Of a stretch of 8,047 nucleotides of DNA, positions 6,441 through 8,047 are shown piece by piece (position 1 is the first letter of the stretch; the number at the start of each line of letters is the position of its first letter). The notes beneath the pieces are model-generated. The model was not told the DNA's origin. It searched no databases and saw nothing but the letters and a program-made list of their open reading frames with translations. Position numbers and translations under genes: made by a program. The stretch comes from Bacillota bacterium. GTDB lineage: Bacteria > Bacillota > Clostridia > Oscillospirales > Butyricicoccaceae. Location: NCBI GenBank assembly GCA_030705725.1, contig JAUZPW010000054.1, forward strand, positions 1 through 8,047. Reading direction: 5' to 3'.

Positions 6441-7706
6441 TCATTTAGTATGACGCGATCTTTTATGCCGCGCCAGGTCCTGAGGCTCGATGGAAAGCTG
6501 CTGTCCGCATTCTAGGCCGGCGATTCCGATAAGCCTGGCTTTCCGTTCGCCCCGGCATACTTCACAGCGGCAGGTTTCATGGTAATTAGAGGGCTCGGTA
6601 TAGGTTGTTATTACGCCCTCGAAATTGCGAAGCACCACCTTGCCCATGCTTTGGGAAATCACATAGTTCGGCATGACGGGAGTTTTGCCGCCGCCGCCGG
6701 GCGCATCCACCACGTAGGTCGGCACGGCGTACCCGGAGGTGTGGCCGCGCAGCGCCTCGATGATCTGGATTCCCTTTGAGACCGGAGTGCGGAAATGCTC
6801 GAGACCGTAGGAAAGGTCGCACTGGTAAATATAATAGGGCCGCACCCGGATGCTCACCAGCATCTGCACGAGCTTTTTCATCACGTGCACGCAGTCGTTG
6901 ACGCCTGCCAAAAGCACGCTCTGGTTCCCGAGCGGTATGCCGGCGTCGGCAAGTCTGGCGCAGGCGAGGGCCGCCTCTTCCGTAATCTCGTTTGGATGAT
7001 TGAACTGCATATTGAGCCAGATCGGGTGGTATTTTTTAAGCATACCGCAAAGCTCGGGGGTGATCCTCTGCGGCAGAACGACCGGCGTGCGGGTACCGAT
7101 GCGGATTATTTCAACGTGAGGGATCGCGCGAAGCTTCTTTATTATCGACTCTAGCGCTTCGTCTGAGAGCAGCAGCGCGTCTCCGCCCGAGAGCAAAACG
7201 TCGCGGACCTCGGGATGGGAGGCTATATACCCGATGCATTTGTCGATCTGCCCCTCGTCGACGGCGCAGTCGTTTTGCCCCGCGAAGCGTCTTCTGGTGC
7301 AATGGCGGCAGTACATGGAGCACTGATCGGTAATCAGCATCAGCACGCGGTCGGGATAACGGTGGGTCAGGCCGGGCACGGGGGAATCGGCGTCTTCGTG
7401 CAGCGGGTCAAGCAGATCCGCCGGTGAGCGGTGCACCTCGGCGTCTGTCGGAACGGACTGCCGCCGGATCGGATCATGGAGATCGTTTGGGTCTATCAGG
7501 GAAAGATAGTAGGGAGTAATCGCCATTCTCAGCGTTTCCAGGCATTTTTCCACACCCTTGTCCTCGTCGGGAGTCAGGTCGATATATTTTTTCAGGTCCT
7601 TTAGAGTTTCCACGCGATGACGAACCTGCCACTTCCAGTCGTTCCAGTCACTTTCGGCAACATCATTAAAGCTGCCGAAGGATCTGCTCGTTTTTAGCGG
7701 TGTCAT
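6441..7706 (-). CDS. kamA: L-lysine 2,3-aminomutase (radical SAM, PLP)
   Basis: First enzyme of lysine fermentation, interconverting L-lysine and L-beta-lysine with a [4Fe-4S] cluster, S-adenosylmethionine and PLP. It has 421 residues against 416 in the Clostridium subterminale enzyme. The radical-SAM motif is C129-S-M-Y-C133-R-H-C136. The PLP lysine is Lys341 in DAPGGGGKTPVMPNY. The carboxylates that hold the substrate amino group are Asp297 (YQCDL) and Asp334 (VVDAP). Zinc ligands are Cys272, Cys379, Cys381 and Cys384. All of these are shifted by exactly four from the C. subterminale numbering. The complete C-terminal zinc-site region separates it from the shorter EpmB proteins that modify elongation factor P. 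AAAGGAGG at 7715-7722, 8 nt before the ATG, supports the start. It lies between kdd (90 bp upstream) and kamD (25 bp downstream), and its product is the substrate of KamDE. Confidence 0.98.
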   Translation of the reverse strand: MTPLKTSRSFGSFNDVAESDWNDWKWQVRHRVETLKDLKKYIDLTPDEDKGVEKCLETLRMAITPYYLSLIDPNDLHDPIRRQSVPTDAEVHRSPADLLDPLHEDADSPVPGLTHRYPDRVLMLITDQCSMYCRHCTRRRFAGQNDCAVDEGQIDKCIGYIASHPEVRDVLLSGGDALLLSDEALESIIKKLRAIPHVEIIRIGTRTPVVLPQRITPELCGMLKKYHPIWLNMQFNHPNEITEEAALACARLADAGIPLGNQSVLLAGVNDCVHVMKKLVQMLVSIRVRPYYIYQCDLSYGLEHFRTPVSKGIQIIEALRGHTSGYAVPTYVVDAPGGGGKTPVMPNYVISQSMGKVVLRNFEGVITTYTEPSNYHETCRCEVCRGERKARLIGIAGLECGQQLSIEPQDLARHKRSRHTK

Positions 7707-7744
7707 CCGATAATCCTCCTTTATATAAGCATGAAGTGCGGCCG

Positions 7745-7773
7745 GCGGAACCCGGAAATCCCGGGCAAGCCGC
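7745..7773 (-). other. GC-rich hairpin between kdd and kamA
   Basis: CCCGG (7751-7755) and CCGGG (7761-7765) form a stem around a 5-nt loop. Outer arms GCGG (7745-7748) and CCGC (7770-7773) can extend it with an internal bulge. No T-run follows in the transcribed direction, so it is not a standard terminator. It could be an RNA-processing or stability element that sets kamA levels relative to kdd. The rest of the 90-bp spacer shows only the kamA ribosome-binding site. Confidence 0.35.
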
Positions 7774-7796
7774 GGTTACCGCCGAATGTTACCCGG

Positions 7797-8047
7797 TCAG
7801 ATATACTTTTTCTCAAACAGCTCGCGAAGCTTTTTGCTTTCGCGGAGCACATTGAGCGTGATTTCGGCATGTTCCTTTGTGTAGCCGTTGCCGATTATCA
7901 TTGTGACGTCTTTTCCGACTCCCTCGGCTCCCAGCGCCGCCTTAGTGAAGCTTGTTGCCATTGAGAAGAAATACACGACGCCGTCGTCGCGGACCGGCAG
8001 GATCGCGGACATTTCGCAGTTTTCGATATTGACGCAGCAGATCGACA
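7797..8047 (-). CDS. kdd: L-erythro-3,5-diaminohexanoate dehydrogenase (C-terminal part, cut by right edge)
   Basis: Only the last 83 residues are present; the gene continues beyond the right edge, where its start lies (the full family length is about 345 residues). Kdd uses NAD(P) to deaminate 3,5-diaminohexanoate oxidatively to 3-keto-5-aminohexanoate, the step directly after KamDE. The fragment shows VNIENCEMSAILPVRDDG, then VYFFSMATSFTKAALGAEGV and DVTMIIGNGYTKEHAEI, which I recognise as the C-terminal signature of this family. A methionine at 8010-8012 is internal: the open frame continues upstream of it to the window edge. The gene is co-directional with kamA and 90 bp upstream of it, so the operon promoter and probably kce and kal lie to the right. 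The assignment rests on a short fragment plus strong context. Confidence 0.85.
   Translation of the reverse strand, partial: SICCVNIENCEMSAILPVRDDGVVYFFSMATSFTKAALGAEGVGKDVTMIIGNGYTKEHAEITLNVLRESKKLRELFEKKYI

Noticed and set aside
6441..7706. Possibility that the KamA-like protein is EpmB, the elongation-factor-P lysine aminomutase
   Set aside because: It has the full C-terminal zinc-site cysteines, the longer length, and sits in an operon with kamDE and kdd, all of which point to catabolism.
8010..8012. ATG as the start of a separate small gene of 71 codons (7797-8012, minus)
   Set aside because: The frame stays open upstream to the window edge and encodes further residues matching the Kdd C-terminal region, so the methionine is internal.

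Overview
The window looks like chromosomal DNA of an anaerobic, amino-acid-fermenting member of the Clostridia. Three things point there: the lysine-fermentation genes resemble those of Clostridium, the VanRS-type two-component pair is typical of Bacillota, and the promoters and ribosome-binding sites are of the low-GC Gram-positive type (AAGGAGG, TTGACT/TATAAT, frequent TTG starts). The G+C of the metabolic genes is high for the group (about 60% or more on lines I sampled by hand). That would suit an Oscillospiraceae-like gut lineage, but I cannot fix the genus.

Layout. (1) Positions 1-1781, minus strand: a VanS-type sensor histidine kinase, cut by the left edge, and its VanR-type response regulator. 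vanR comes first, and its end overlaps the likely vanS start. Their sequence is very close to the classic glycopeptide-resistance regulators, but no resistance ligase or peptidase gene is visible; such genes would lie beyond the left edge. (2) Positions 1782-2026: an AT-rich divergent intergenic region. It holds a clear housekeeping promoter for the rightward gene and a 14-bp perfect palindrome that resembles a VanR operator. (3) Positions 2027-3988, plus strand: an acetoacetyl-CoA synthetase (acetoacetate-CoA ligase). (4) Positions about 4000-4048: a strong bidirectional terminator between convergent genes. (5) Positions 4071-8047, minus strand: part of a lysine-fermentation operon in the transcribed order kdd (partial, right edge), kamA, kamD, kamE.

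How the genes fit together. KamA converts L-lysine to L-beta-lysine. KamDE moves the terminal amino group to give 3,5-diaminohexanoate. Kdd oxidises that to 3-keto-5-aminohexanoate. The next known enzyme, Kce, is not in the window; it would release acetoacetate and 3-aminobutyryl-CoA. The convergent acetoacetyl-CoA synthetase could activate that acetoacetate and feed it towards butyrate. This link is an inference from position and chemistry. The VanRS pair has no evident metabolic connection to the lysine genes and has visibly lower G+C, so it may be a separate, possibly acquired, module.

The three enzymes that can be checked residue by residue (KamA, KamD, KamE) keep the catalytic residues known for their families. 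I saw no frameshift, insertion sequence, tRNA, rRNA or CRISPR array.
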